Below are positions 45,653 to 53,949 of a stretch of 64,000 nt of DNA, piece by piece (within the stretch, counting starts at the first letter, position 1; each line of letters starts with the position of its first letter). The notes beneath the pieces were generated by a model, which did not search any database, was not told where the DNA came from, and saw only the letters and a program-made list of their open reading frames with translations. Source of the DNA: Streptomyces sp. LUP30. GTDB taxonomy: Bacteria; Actinomycetota; Actinomycetes; Streptomycetales; Streptomycetaceae. Made by a program: the position numbers and the translations under genes. The stretch is from assembly GCF_001746365.1 (NCBI RefSeq), contig NZ_MJAJ01000002.1, forward strand, positions 32,312 to 96,311. The letters run 5' to 3'.

Positions 45653-45814
45653 CGAGACGCTCCGCGGCCTCCACCACCAAGGGCCGACCGCCGGTGCCCC
45701 CTGCCGGCGAGGAGACGCACGAGGCACTGGAAATCATGGAGTCGGCGGGCCATGTCTGTGGGCCGGATCCCGGGTCCGGCACCACCGCCTGACACAGGCC
45801 TGACCTGGCACCCC

Positions 45815-45876
45815 GACCATGACCATGACCATGATCACCGCCGCTGCCGCTGCCGCAGTCGCAGTCGCAGTCGCAC
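45815..45876. repeat. Hexanucleotide microsatellites
   Basis: GACCAT occurs three times at 45815-45832 and GCAGTC three times at 45855-45872, with GCCGCT units between. The wider stretch 45653-46182 has no recognisable gene. Confidence 0.9.
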
Positions 45877-46182
45877 AGGAGAACCGAGTGCGGGGCAGCC
45901 CGGCCGGGGACGGAGTGTCCATGAGTTCACGGGCCTGCCAGGCCGTGCGCGCCACGCCGGCCGAAGCCGGCCCGCGCGAGGCAGCGGGGTGCGCCGGTCC
46001 TCAGCGCCAGGACGGCAAGCGCACCGCTGCGATCAAGGCCGTCACCACGCGCCCGCCCGTCACCGCCCGACCATTACGCCTCAGGCCAACCACAGCGGAG
46101 ACGCGGGGCTGACATGGCAACGACGACTGGGCCCGCCACCTCGCCGCCAGAGCACGACGGGCGCGGCCACCGCGCCACCGCC

Positions 46183-46779
46183 CTACCGCACAGGTCGGCT
46201 TGCGGAGCCAGGACCCGGCGGGATGTGGACGGTCATGATCAGGTGACAGGTCTCCGTCCCCGAGCCGCGGTAGGCATGGGGGGCGTCGCCTTCGAAAGTG
46301 GCAGTCTGCCCGGCCTCGACCGGATGCTCGGCGCCGTCGACGACGAGGACCATGTGTCCGGCGGTGACGCTGACGGTCTCCACGACGCCGGCCTGGTGGG
46401 GGTGGCTGGGGTATTCCTCGCCAGGCTCCAGCTTCCAGCGCCAGACCTCCACCGGGGCCGACCCGGAGGTGGTCAGCACGAGTCGCGCCTCGCCGCCCTT
46501 CTCGCCGGTCCACAAAGGCATGACCGCATCGGCGGAAACGACCCGGACGCGGCCTTCGGCCGGCCCCTCCATCAGCGCGGACACCGAGATGCCCAAGGTG
46601 TCGGCAAGACGGACCAAGGTGGCGAAGTTCGGGTTGCCCTGGGCCCTCTCCAAGGCGACCAGAGCACCCTTGCTGACCTTGGCTCGGCGGCCGAGTTCGT
46701 CCAGGGACAGTCCGGCGCGGGTCCGGGCAGCGCGAACGTTGTGCGCGAGTGTCCGCAGTGCCGACTCAGTCTCGGCCAT
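46183..46779 (-). CDS. XRE-family regulator with C-terminal cupin domain
   Basis: A 198-aa protein. The N-terminal Cro/CI-type HTH reads NVRAARTRAGLSLDELGRRA then KVSKGALVALERAQGNPNFA. The C-terminal half is a double-stranded beta-helix (cupin): WRWKLEPGEEYPSHPHQAGV, VETVSVTAGHMVLVVDG and ATFEGDAPHAYRG. The cupin His/Glu residues could bind a metal and small ligand. It is divergent from a decayed EamA transporter followed by two intact genes, and probably controls that operon. The ATG at 46779 follows GAGGGAAG. Confidence 0.88.
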   Translation of the reverse strand: MAETESALRTLAHNVRAARTRAGLSLDELGRRAKVSKGALVALERAQGNPNFATLVRLADTLGISVSALMEGPAEGRVRVVSADAVMPLWTGEKGGEARLVLTTSGSAPVEVWRWKLEPGEEYPSHPHQAGVVETVSVTAGHMVLVVDGAEHPVEAGQTATFEGDAPHAYRGSGTETCHLIMTVHIPPGPGSASRPVR

Positions 46780-46896
46780 CGCGTCTTCCCTCCAGGCATG
46801 CAGATCAGTGCATTGCACCGCACGGTCGTTTGGTTGACGACGGTCGGTCGGTTTGTTGTACGGTGTAGTCGATCCATTGATCGTAAGGAATATACC

Positions 46897-47411
46897 GTGA
46901 CCGCTCTGCTGCTAGCTCTGGGCAGCTCCCTGGCCTACGGATGCGCCGATTTCCTCGGCGGCCTCGGCGCCCGAAAAGCCCACGTCCTGCGCACCGTGAT
47001 GATCGCCGCCCCAGCGTCGCTCACCGTCGAGTTGGTGCTGTGGCCCTTCCTCGGCGCTTCCTTCGCCCCGACCACCTTGGTCTGGGGCGCCGCCTCCGGT
47101 GTCGCGTCAGCCGCCGCGTTCGCCCTGCTCTACCGCACGCTCGCGATCGGCCCGATGAACGTCCTGTCTCCGATCACCGCGCTGGTCTCGGCGATGCTGC
47201 CGGTCGGCGTGGGGCTGGTGCAGGGCGAAGACCACGCCGTCCGGCAGCGGCGTCGGCCCGTTGATCGTCGGCCGGGCCGTGTCCTCCGCGGTCACGCTGG
47301 TCGCGGCCGCGCTGACGTTCCGAAGGCTGGGCCCGGAAAAGCCCGCGTATGCGATGTCAGCGGCAGCCGGCGTGCTGGACTCGGTGGCCAACCTGCTGTC
47401 CTGCCTGCCCC
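46897..47411 (+). pseudogene. Decayed EamA/DMT-family transporter
   Basis: The GTG start with AAGGAA upstream opens into TALLLALGSSLAYGCADFLG and VASAAAFALLYRTLAIGPMN, the first four helices of an EamA permease. After GVGLVQGE the frame is lost. A different frame resumes with VGRAVSSAVTLVAAALTFRR and AYAMSAAAGVLDSVANLL, then runs straight into the ribosome site of the next gene. Helices are missing in the middle and at the end, and a frameshift separates the halves. Transport is not possible, but the promoter may still drive the genes downstream. Confidence 0.7.
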
Positions 47412-47429
47412 CCCCGGAAGGGAGCCCCC

Positions 47430-48077
47430 ATGTTCATCCAGCCCTGGGATGCCGCCCTGGACGACATCGAGTGGCAGACCTGGGTCGCCGACGGACACGA
47501 CTTCGGCCTCCTCAGCGTCAACGGCCTGCGCGGACATGCGCCGATCGTCGTCCCCACCCACTTCACCGTCGGCAAGAACACCCTGCTGATCCACCTCGCC
47601 CGCCCCAACCCCGTCTGGAAGACGATCGAGGTCGACCCGAACGTCACCTTCACTGTCACCAGCGACTACGCCTTCGTCCCCGGCCCATGGCGCGCCAAGC
47701 CCGGCACCCCGCTCGTCGACGGAGTCCCCACCAGCTACTACGCGGCCGTCCAGTTCACCTGCCAGGCCGCGATCATCGACGATCCCGAGGACAAAGCCGA
47801 GCTGCTGCGCCAGCAGATGGCGCACTTCCAACCTGAAGGCGACCACGCCCTCATCAAGGTCGACCAGCCGCCCTACGGGCGGATGCTGCCCGGCATCCGC
47901 GGCCTGCGTCTGGACGTCACCGAGGTCCACGCCAAGTTCAAGTACGACGACCACGAACCCGTCGAGCAGCGCATCGACACCGCCCGTCGGCTCACCGTCC
48001 GCGATCAAGGCCTGGACACGCCCGCCGCCGACCAGCAATTGCGGCGTCTGGAGCGCATCGGCGCCTGGAAGAGCTGA
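47430..48077 (+). CDS. FMN-binding protein of the PaiB/negative-regulator family
   Basis: A 215-aa protein with a split-barrel flavin-binding fold. Landmarks are MFIQPWDAALDDIEWQTWV, PTHFTVGKNTLLIHLARPNP, SDYAFVPGPWR, and PTSYYAAVQFTCQAAIIDD, the order of the FMN_bind_2 family (Bacillus PaiB). Relatives bind FMN and act as regulators or oxidoreductases. GGAAGGGAG lies before the ATG. It is followed 51 nt later by the B3/B4 gene, so the two share an operon whose first gene has decayed. Confidence 0.85.
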   Translation: MFIQPWDAALDDIEWQTWVADGHDFGLLSVNGLRGHAPIVVPTHFTVGKNTLLIHLARPNPVWKTIEVDPNVTFTVTSDYAFVPGPWRAKPGTPLVDGVPTSYYAAVQFTCQAAIIDDPEDKAELLRQQMAHFQPEGDHALIKVDQPPYGRMLPGIRGLRLDVTEVHAKFKYDDHEPVEQRIDTARRLTVRDQGLDTPAADQQLRRLERIGAWKS

Positions 48078-48128
48078 CCACGCACCGCCTCCCTCGCATC
48101 CCGATCACGATCTTGAACGGACTCCCCT

Positions 48129-48836
48129 GTGACCACCTTCCGCATCAGTCCCGCCGTGGCGGACGCGTTCCCCGACACCCTCATCGCCGTCGTCACCGCC
48201 ACCGGACTGCACGGCCGCCAACCCTGGCCGGCCACCACCACAGCCCTGGAGACCCTGGAACAGCAACTCGCAGACGGCACCTGGCAGCCCGCCGACGAGA
48301 CCGACGCGAGGATCGAGGCGTGGCACACCGCCTACCGCTCCTTCGGCACCAACCCCCGCCGTATCCGTCCCAGCGTCGACGCCCTCGGCCGCCGCCTCGC
48401 CAAGAAGGGCAGCCTGCCGCGGATCAACCCGGCCGTGGACTCCTACAACGTCATCTCAGTCCGCCACGGCCTGCCCGCCGGCGCCTTCGACCTCGACCAC
48501 GTCACCGGCGACGTCGAGATCCGCTACGCCGACGGCACCGAGACGTTCACCCCGCTCGGCGAGCCCGACGCCACCGAACACCCCACGCCCGGGGAGATCG
48601 TCTACACCGACGCCACCGACATCCTGACCCGCCACTGGAACCACCGCGACGCCCACCGAACCCGCGTCACCGAGAACTCCGCCCACGTCGCCTTCGTCCT
48701 CGAAACCCTGCATGCCGGCCGCGACGGACGCCTGCTGAAGACCGCCGCCGCAGAACTGAAGGAGCTGCTCACCCCGCACACCGATCGGACGCAGGTGGTC
48801 TTCCTCACCCGGGAACACCCAGATGCCACCCCGTGA
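48129..48836 (+). CDS. B3/B4 tRNA-binding domain protein
   Basis: A 235-aa protein consisting only of a B3/B4 domain, the editing module of the phenylalanyl-tRNA synthetase beta chain. Landmarks are IEAWHTAYRSFGTNPRRIRP, SVDALGRRLAKKGSLPRINP, VDSYNVISVRHGLPAGAFDL and TRHWNHRDAHRTRVTENSAH. Stand-alone proteins of this kind may edit mischarged tRNA or amino acids, or have been recruited to metabolism; the role here is unknown. GTG start. Confidence 0.85.
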   Translation: MTTFRISPAVADAFPDTLIAVVTATGLHGRQPWPATTTALETLEQQLADGTWQPADETDARIEAWHTAYRSFGTNPRRIRPSVDALGRRLAKKGSLPRINPAVDSYNVISVRHGLPAGAFDLDHVTGDVEIRYADGTETFTPLGEPDATEHPTPGEIVYTDATDILTRHWNHRDAHRTRVTENSAHVAFVLETLHAGRDGRLLKTAAAELKELLTPHTDRTQVVFLTREHPDATP

Positions 48837-49021
48837 GGGCTCCGCGTAGGTGCTGGTCGGCCGCGGGCCGAGGGGAGACGGCGCCGACGGGACTTGGAGC
48901 GCGCGAAAGGCGGCCGGGACCTGCGGTTTGCGACTCGAGGCGAACGTATCCCCCGAGGACTCTTGATCGTTCTTGCTGCGAACGCGGTCATCAGGCGACC
49001 GCCGAGGACGAAGGAATCACC

Positions 49022-49960
49022 GTGCTGAAGGAGCCTGTCCGCATCGTCTTCCGCTCCGCTCTTGAGCGGCCGCCCGCTGCGGGACAGGGATTGCGGGTCG
49101 GGATCTACCAGGGCCAGGGGCCGGTCGGCAGCGTCGAGGCGGTACGACGCAATCTGGACCGCATGGACGAGGTCGCCAAACTGGCCGCCGGATACGGATG
49201 CCATGTGCTGGTCTTTCCGGAGAAGTACACCACCGGTTACGCGATCGGCCTCACGGAATGTCGGGAGCTGGCTGAACACGCCCTGGGACCTTCGGTGGAA
49301 CGGGCGCGCCTGGCCGCCAAGGAGTGCGGCCTGGCATTGGTTTTGCCCTATCCGGAACGGGACGGCGAACAATTCTTCGACTCGGTCAGCGTGATCGCCG
49401 GCGACGGACTGGTACTGGCCAACTACCGCAAGACCCACCTGTACGGGGCCGCCGAGCGCCGTAACTACTCCTTCGGAGACGAGCTGCCGCCCGTGGTGTC
49501 TTTGAACGGCATCAGCGTCGGCGTGCTGAACTGCTACGAGTGCGAGTTCCCGCCCCTCTACCAGTCCCTGGCCGAACGCGGCGCGAAAGTCGTCCTCGGC
49601 CCGACAGCGGCCGACTTCCACTTCCGTCTCGCCGACGGAACCATGAGCCAGGTCCCCTACCAGGACGCGACACGTCACATCATCCCCGCCATGGCCAGCA
49701 TCTGGCGTCTCTTCGTCGCCTACGCCAACCGCCGCGGCTGGGAACAGGTCCCCGCCGGATCCTGGCAGTACCGCGGCAACTCCGGGATCTGGGGCCCCGA
49801 CGGCGAAGCCCTGGTCGCCGCCGGCGCCGAGGACCGCCAGCACGACTGCCTCCTCATCGCCGACTGCCTTCCCGCCACCGTTCCTGCGTTCAGTCCCGAA
49901 GGCGACCACACGCGCGACAACCGCCTCGCCCTCTCCCCCGCCCTGCGCCCACCCATCTGA
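49022..49960 (+). CDS. Nitrilase-superfamily carbon-nitrogen hydrolase
   Basis: A 312-aa enzyme with the full catalytic set: Glu in LVFPEKYTTG (E67), Lys in NYRKTHLYG (K137) and Cys in VLNCYECEFP (C171). It hydrolyses a C-N bond in a nitrile, amide or carbamoyl compound. The closest resemblance is to aliphatic amidases and N-carbamoyl-type hydrolases; a substrate cannot be read. The GTG start follows GAAGGAATC. The gene is single, 185 bases after the B3/B4 gene. Confidence 0.9.
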   Translation: MLKEPVRIVFRSALERPPAAGQGLRVGIYQGQGPVGSVEAVRRNLDRMDEVAKLAAGYGCHVLVFPEKYTTGYAIGLTECRELAEHALGPSVERARLAAKECGLALVLPYPERDGEQFFDSVSVIAGDGLVLANYRKTHLYGAAERRNYSFGDELPPVVSLNGISVGVLNCYECEFPPLYQSLAERGAKVVLGPTAADFHFRLADGTMSQVPYQDATRHIIPAMASIWRLFVAYANRRGWEQVPAGSWQYRGNSGIWGPDGEALVAAGAEDRQHDCLLIADCLPATVPAFSPEGDHTRDNRLALSPALRPPI

Positions 49961-50268
49961 CCCATGGTCCGGCGATGGCCGACGCAGGGGCGGTGCGGTT
50001 CGGCGCTGGCCGGGCGCCCCAGACGGTGAGTCACGGCCTGGGGCGGCGCCCGGCCGCGATCCGGTCCGGTCCGCCGAGGCGGACCTGTTGGTGGTCGCCG
50101 TCTCCGCCAGGCCTCTGGACCAGGGGGCCCCGGCTGACGCGGCAGGAGACGCAGTGCCGCTCAAAGCCTCACGGCCGTACCGCCCCACAGGCGGACGAAA
50201 ATTCCCAAACACCCCTTACCGGCGCTCCCAATGCACCACCCGAAGCGCGAGCACATGCCGATCCACCC

Positions 50269-50392
50269 CCGGCGCACACCACAGACAAAGCCGCGAGCGA
50301 GTCCCGCAGGACGGCGACCGGATAAGCCTGACGGGCGCAGGCGCTTCATCGCGGTCGGCGGGCCGTCTTCTCTGAAGACGGCCCGGTCGCCC
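50269..50392 (+). repeat. Dispersed repeat, copy B
   Basis: The second copy of the element at 23913-24034. Here the 3' part forms a clean hairpin: GGGCCGTCTTC, TCT, GAAGACGGCCC (11-bp stem). In copy A the stem has decayed. The surrounding 49,961-50,675 contains no recognisable gene. Confidence 0.65.
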
Positions 50393-50675
50393 TTGCTGCA
50401 CAGGGCTGCGGCATCGCCGGTACCCGGGCCGACGGCCGCGGCGACGCCGACAGCCGCCGACTCCGCACGCGCCTACCCGCTCCCACCAGAACGGGCAGGC
50501 CCGCGAAACGGGCTCACACACGTCGACGCCCGCCGACGACCATGGCGCAACGGGGGCGTGGGGCGCGCCGATGAGCGGTCGAGGTGTCCGTGTGCCCCTG
50601 TTTCCCCATATCCGGGCGTTTGGACCTGGTAAGCGATGGTCCGGGCAGTGTGGGCGGGCAGAGTGGCGGTCGCGA

Positions 50676-50700
50676 TGAGGCCCCGACGACCGGGGCCTCA
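50676..50700 (+). promoter_or_regulatory. 5' leader hairpin of the small secreted protein gene
   Basis: TGAGGCCCCG and CGGGGCCTCA form a perfect 10-bp stem with a 5-nt loop, 9 nt before the AAGGAG ribosome site of the gene at 50720. In that position it is either the terminator of upstream read-through or an attenuator in the leader. Confidence 0.6.
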
Positions 50701-50719
50701 CCGAACGTGAAGGAGCAGG

Positions 50720-51088
50720 ATGCGAGGCTTCAAGACTCTCGGGGCGGGTGCGCTGGCGGTTGCCCTGGTGTCGGGCGTCGGCTGGGCGGCGAACGCATCG
50801 GACAGCCAGGCGCCGGCCAAGCCGCATGCAGCCCCTGCGGCTGCAGTGGTCGACGGCTACCAGCTGGTGAAGCTGCCGAACGAGGACGTGGCGAACTTCG
50901 AGCGGCGCACGGTGCTCTGCCCGGCCGGGAAGGTGGCCATCGGCGGCGGCGCCGAGGCGCAGGGCGAGGACGCGATCCTCCTCGGATCCTTCCCCACGGA
51001 CGACGCCCGGGGCTGGATCGGCCTCGGACGCCAGAACGTTCACGACACCGTCGGCATCTCGGTGTACGTGATCTGCGCCAACCGCTGA
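50720..51088 (+). CDS. Secreted small protein, function unknown
   Basis: A 122-aa protein. The signal peptide GFKTLGAGALAVALVSGVGW ends about residue 26 (NASDS). The mature part has VDGYQLVKLPNEDVANFERR then TVLCPAGKVAIGGGAEAQGE and ends SVYVICANR; two Cys could form a disulfide. The pattern V-x-C-P-x-G-x-x-x-x-G-G-G is common in secreted actinobacterial proteins of unknown role. AAGGAG lies 4 nt before the ATG, with strong hairpins on both sides. Confidence 0.78.
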   Translation: MRGFKTLGAGALAVALVSGVGWAANASDSQAPAKPHAAPAAAVVDGYQLVKLPNEDVANFERRTVLCPAGKVAIGGGAEAQGEDAILLGSFPTDDARGWIGLGRQNVHDTVGISVYVICANR

Positions 51089-51101
51089 CAGCTTCCGACC
51101 C

Positions 51102-51133
51102 GCGCCCCGTCCCCATCTTCGGGGACGGGGCGC
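51102..51133 (+). terminator. Terminator of the secreted small protein gene
   Basis: GCGCCCCGTCCCC and its complement flank a 6-nt loop, a perfect 13-bp stem beginning 13 nt after the stop. Confidence 0.85.
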
Positions 51134-51287
51134 AGTGCTGTGCCGCGTGACGTCGAGCAGCCAGACTTCTCCGCACCGGCACGCCGAGGTCAACTGGCGG
51201 CGACGCAGCCCTCCTGGATTCGCGCGAGGCCTGCCGTGTACTGGTGAGGGGCCCGAAGCCGCCGTGCTCGCGGACGGCTCGCTTCGC

Positions 51288-51490
51288 CTATGCGTCGCGC
51301 CTGTGCAGCAGCAGGCTGCCGACCACCAGCGCGACCGCGGCCCACAAGGCGAGCACGCCCAGGCCGGCCCATGGGCCGATGGGCAGCTCGGGCAGATGGA
51401 CGGTGGCTTGGATCGCGAGCCCGGCGGTCATGGGCGAGATCTGCTGGAGGTGACGTTGCCACTCCGGGTCGTTGACCACACGAGCGACGG
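51288..51490 (-). pseudogene. C-terminal fragment of an ABC-2 type permease
   Basis: The minus-strand frame ends DPEWQRHLQQISPMTAGLAI then LPIGPWAGLGVLALWAAVAL and LLLHRRDA, the last extracytoplasmic loop and membrane helix of ABC-2 permeases. Nothing upstream in frame continues the family. The stop codon is original; the 5' end has been deleted. Confidence 0.6.
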
Positions 51491-51556
51491 CACGAGCCGC
51501 TACCGAGACGACCGGCCCGCGGGACGGTGGACGGGCCGAACCTTGCCGATGCGGCG

Positions 51557-52003
51557 CTAAAGAGGCGGGTCGACCAGCGAAATGCGGGCTGTGATGCGTT
51601 TGCCGACCGGCCGGCGTTCGACGACGAGGCTTTCGGCGACGGCCTTGACGATCTCCAGGCCGTGCTGGCCGATCCTGCCCGGATCCACGCCGCGGGCCGC
51701 GGGCACGGTGGGCTCGCTGTCCCACACGACGACGTCCACGCTGCCGGCCTGAATCCGCAACTCCATCAGAACGGGGCCGGGGGCGTACTTGCGGGCGTTC
51801 GTCACCAGCTCGCTCACCACCAGCTGGGTGAGGTCCCGCACTCGATCGGACACGAGCAGGCGATGGTCGGCACCGGCCTTCTTCAGGAAGGCGGCGGCGT
51901 GATGGCGGGCGTCGGCGATACAGCCGTCGTCTCCGCCCAGCGCATAGCCGGCACGCATCACGATATGCCCTGTCTCGCCACAGCCCGCGTCGGTATCAGA
52001 CAC
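51557..52003 (-). CDS. RsbW-like serine kinase/ATP-binding regulator (HATPase_c_2)
   Basis: A protein of about 148 aa. LTQLVVSELVTNARKYAPGP contains the N-box (E-x-x-x-N) and GVDPGRIGQHGLEIVKAVAE the G-box of the GHKL ATPase fold. Such small kinases act as anti-sigma factors or phosphorylate STAS antagonists. The GTG at 52003 is the preferred start; longer starts exist. It is divergent from the STAS gene at 52182, so the two are likely partners in a switch. Confidence 0.85.
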   Translation of the reverse strand: MSDTDAGCGETGHIVMRAGYALGGDDGCIADARHHAAAFLKKAGADHRLLVSDRVRDLTQLVVSELVTNARKYAPGPVLMELRIQAGSVDVVVWDSEPTVPAARGVDPGRIGQHGLEIVKAVAESLVVERRPVGKRITARISLVDPPL

Positions 52004-52181
52004 CAACCGCTTCGCCCCCATTCGCCCGCACCCCGCGCCCCCTACCCCCGATACGGCCATCCATGGCACACACACGTTCTTCGGCACCCCACCCGAGCGC
52101 ATCTGATCGAAAGGGTGGGGCAGAATCGTTCATGAACGCCCCGGCCCCGCGGGGCAAGCCTAGAGTGCAGTCGAGGAGACG

Positions 52182-52550
52182 GTGACCGAGATCGACAACG
52201 CAGAGCGACCGAGTCGGCTCTCCGTCGTGCACAACATGCTCGGTGACGTGCGTGTCGTGACCGTGCAAGGCGAGATCGACCACGACATCAAGGACGCCCT
52301 CAGCCAGGCCCTGCTGCCCCAGGACGCCGCGGCGGCGCCGCCGCGGATCGTTGCGGACTTCCGTGGCGTGACCTTCATGGACTCCACCGGAATCAACGTC
52401 CTCGTCGCCGCCCACCAGCACGCGAGCGACGCTCAGGGATGGCTGCGCCTCGCCGGCGTCCAGGAGCCCGTCCTCCAGGTTCTGCGAATCGTCGGCCTCG
52501 ACACCCTCATCGACCTCCACCCCACCGTCGAGCAGGCCCTCGACGCCTGA
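52182..52550 (+). CDS. STAS-domain anti-sigma factor antagonist
   Basis: A 122-aa protein. VRVVTVQGEIDHDIKDALSQ starts the STAS fold and IVADFRGVTFMDSTGINVLV contains the phosphorylatable Ser in D-S-T-G. Unphosphorylated, it would bind an anti-sigma kinase and release a sigma factor. The GTG start follows GGAGACG. The most obvious partner is the divergent RsbW-like protein; no sigma factor gene lies in the window. Confidence 0.9.
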   Translation: MTEIDNAERPSRLSVVHNMLGDVRVVTVQGEIDHDIKDALSQALLPQDAAAAPPRIVADFRGVTFMDSTGINVLVAAHQHASDAQGWLRLAGVQEPVLQVLRIVGLDTLIDLHPTVEQALDA

Positions 52551-52580
52551 ATCGCCTCAGCCGGCTGCTCGGTGGATCGC

Positions 52581-52755
52581 GCCGTGAGCGGCACCGCACC
52601 GCAGTTTGCAGTTCCTCGCCGAGCGCCTCGGACCGCGCCTGCTGCCCCAGCGCCCACCGGGTCAGGGCGTCCACGGCCGTGTTCAGTTTGATGGTCAGGC
52701 GCTGGGACACCTCGCGCAGCACCTCGAACCGCAGACGGTGATGCCTGTGAGCCGT
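52581..52755 (-). pseudogene. ANTAR-type regulator fragment
   Basis: A minus-strand frame reads RFEVLREVSQRLTIKLNTAV then DALTRWALGQQARSEALGEE, similar to the final helix region after ANTAR or GAF domains in actinobacteria. No start and no complete domain remain. The adjacent 52,760-53,100 holds no recognisable gene. Confidence 0.4.
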
Positions 52756-53109
52756 CGGTGACGGGCCGGCAAAGTAAAGGATCTACGAGACGAGCGAGGC
52801 GATCGTCGGCACGGTCACCGGCTCCCTGACCCAACCGCGGACGCCGCTGCTCGGCCCGTACGACGCCGAAGACCGCCGCCAGCACGGGGCCGCGCAACGC
52901 CCCTCTCCCGAACGGCAGCACGGCGGTGCGGGCTCGTCGGGCCGCTGCCGGGTCAGCGTCGTGGTCGCCACCATGATCTGGAAGTTCACCCCCGAGGCGT
53001 GGCGGGCCCGCTCGCGGAGGGCAGGCTCCCTGTCGGCCATGCTCCCGGTGTCGTAGCCTCACCAGGCATCGGCCCCTATTGATCACCGCGAGCGGAGTTG
53101 TCGACGGTC

Positions 53110-53208
53110 AGCATCGCACTGCCCGCTGACACTCCCTGCGATGCACTCGCCATCGCCTACCGGGCCGCACTCCACCTCGCCGGCGTCCTCATCTGGGCAC
53201 GCCGGTGA
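53110..53208 (+). mobile_element. Transposase C-terminal fragment
   Basis: A frame ending in TGA at 53206-53208 reads LPADTPCDALAIAYRAALHL then AGVLIWARR, matching the last residues of IS5-type transposases (D-K-L-A-x-x-Y-x-A-x-x-x-L-A...W). It is a bare tail, with no inverted repeats recognisable on either side. Confidence 0.5.
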
Positions 53209-53223
53209 CCACAGAACAAGAAC

Positions 53224-53769
53224 CTAGACCCGTTCCAGTGGGCGGTGAGGGGGTGGCGGGTGCTCGACCTGGATGGAATCGTCTGGGCGGACGGTCCCTC
53301 CACGGCGGACCACCGCCATGACGCCACACTTGAACGTGAACTCGCCGGACAGGGGGTCTATGGCGAAGACCTCCCCGAGCAGCCCCTTGCGGAAGTCGTT
53401 GATCTTCGAGCACGGGTTGCGCAGTCCGGTCACCTCAAGCACCGCCTGCTCCCCGAGGTGGAGCAGGGCGCCGGTGGGCAGGCCCAACAGGTCCACCCCG
53501 CGCGTGGTGATGTTCTCGCCGAGTTGGCCCGCAGAGACCCTGAAGCCCTTGAGCGCGAGTTCGTCGAAGAGTTCCTCGTGCATCAGGTGGACCTGGCGCA
53601 GGTTGGGCAGGTTCGGCTCGTAGGCCATGCGGAACTGGTGGCGGATCGTCTCACCTGCGTGAACGTCTCCTTCCACTCCGAGCCCCGTGAGCAGCCTGAC
53701 GGAATCGCGATTGGGCTTGCTGAACGAATACCCCTCGTTACGGCTCACTGCGGTCACCTGACCAGGCAT
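53224..53769 (-). CDS. MOSC-domain protein
   Basis: A 181-aa protein. VTAVSRNEGYSFSKPNRDSV starts the beta-barrel, GVEGDVHAGETIRHQ is the conserved glycine/acidic stretch, and VLEVTGLRNPCSKINDF carries the invariant Cys proposed to bind molybdenum cofactor sulfur. Bacterial relatives (YiiM type) reduce N-hydroxylated compounds. GGAGG lies 8 nt before the ATG. The gene is single. Confidence 0.9.
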   Translation of the reverse strand: MPGQVTAVSRNEGYSFSKPNRDSVRLLTGLGVEGDVHAGETIRHQFRMAYEPNLPNLRQVHLMHEELFDELALKGFRVSAGQLGENITTRGVDLLGLPTGALLHLGEQAVLEVTGLRNPCSKINDFRKGLLGEVFAIDPLSGEFTFKCGVMAVVRRGGTVRPDDSIQVEHPPPPHRPLERV

Positions 53770-53949
53770 CGCGCCGCCCTCCACCCGTCGTCGTTCCGCG
53801 GCCGGTCGATTATAGGGGCGGTGCAAGCAGCCTTGTCAGGGAGGCGTGCGGTGGGCGGGACCTCATCGGGCGGATGTGTCAGGTCAGGTCCGGCTCCCGG
53901 ACGGTCCTGTCACGCCACCGAGCTCCAAAGAGGCAGCTCCTAGCGGAGA

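Noticed and set aside
45815..45876. Short tandem hexamers taken as a CRISPR-like array
   Set aside because: The units are 6 bp, directly adjacent and without unique spacers, so this is a microsatellite.
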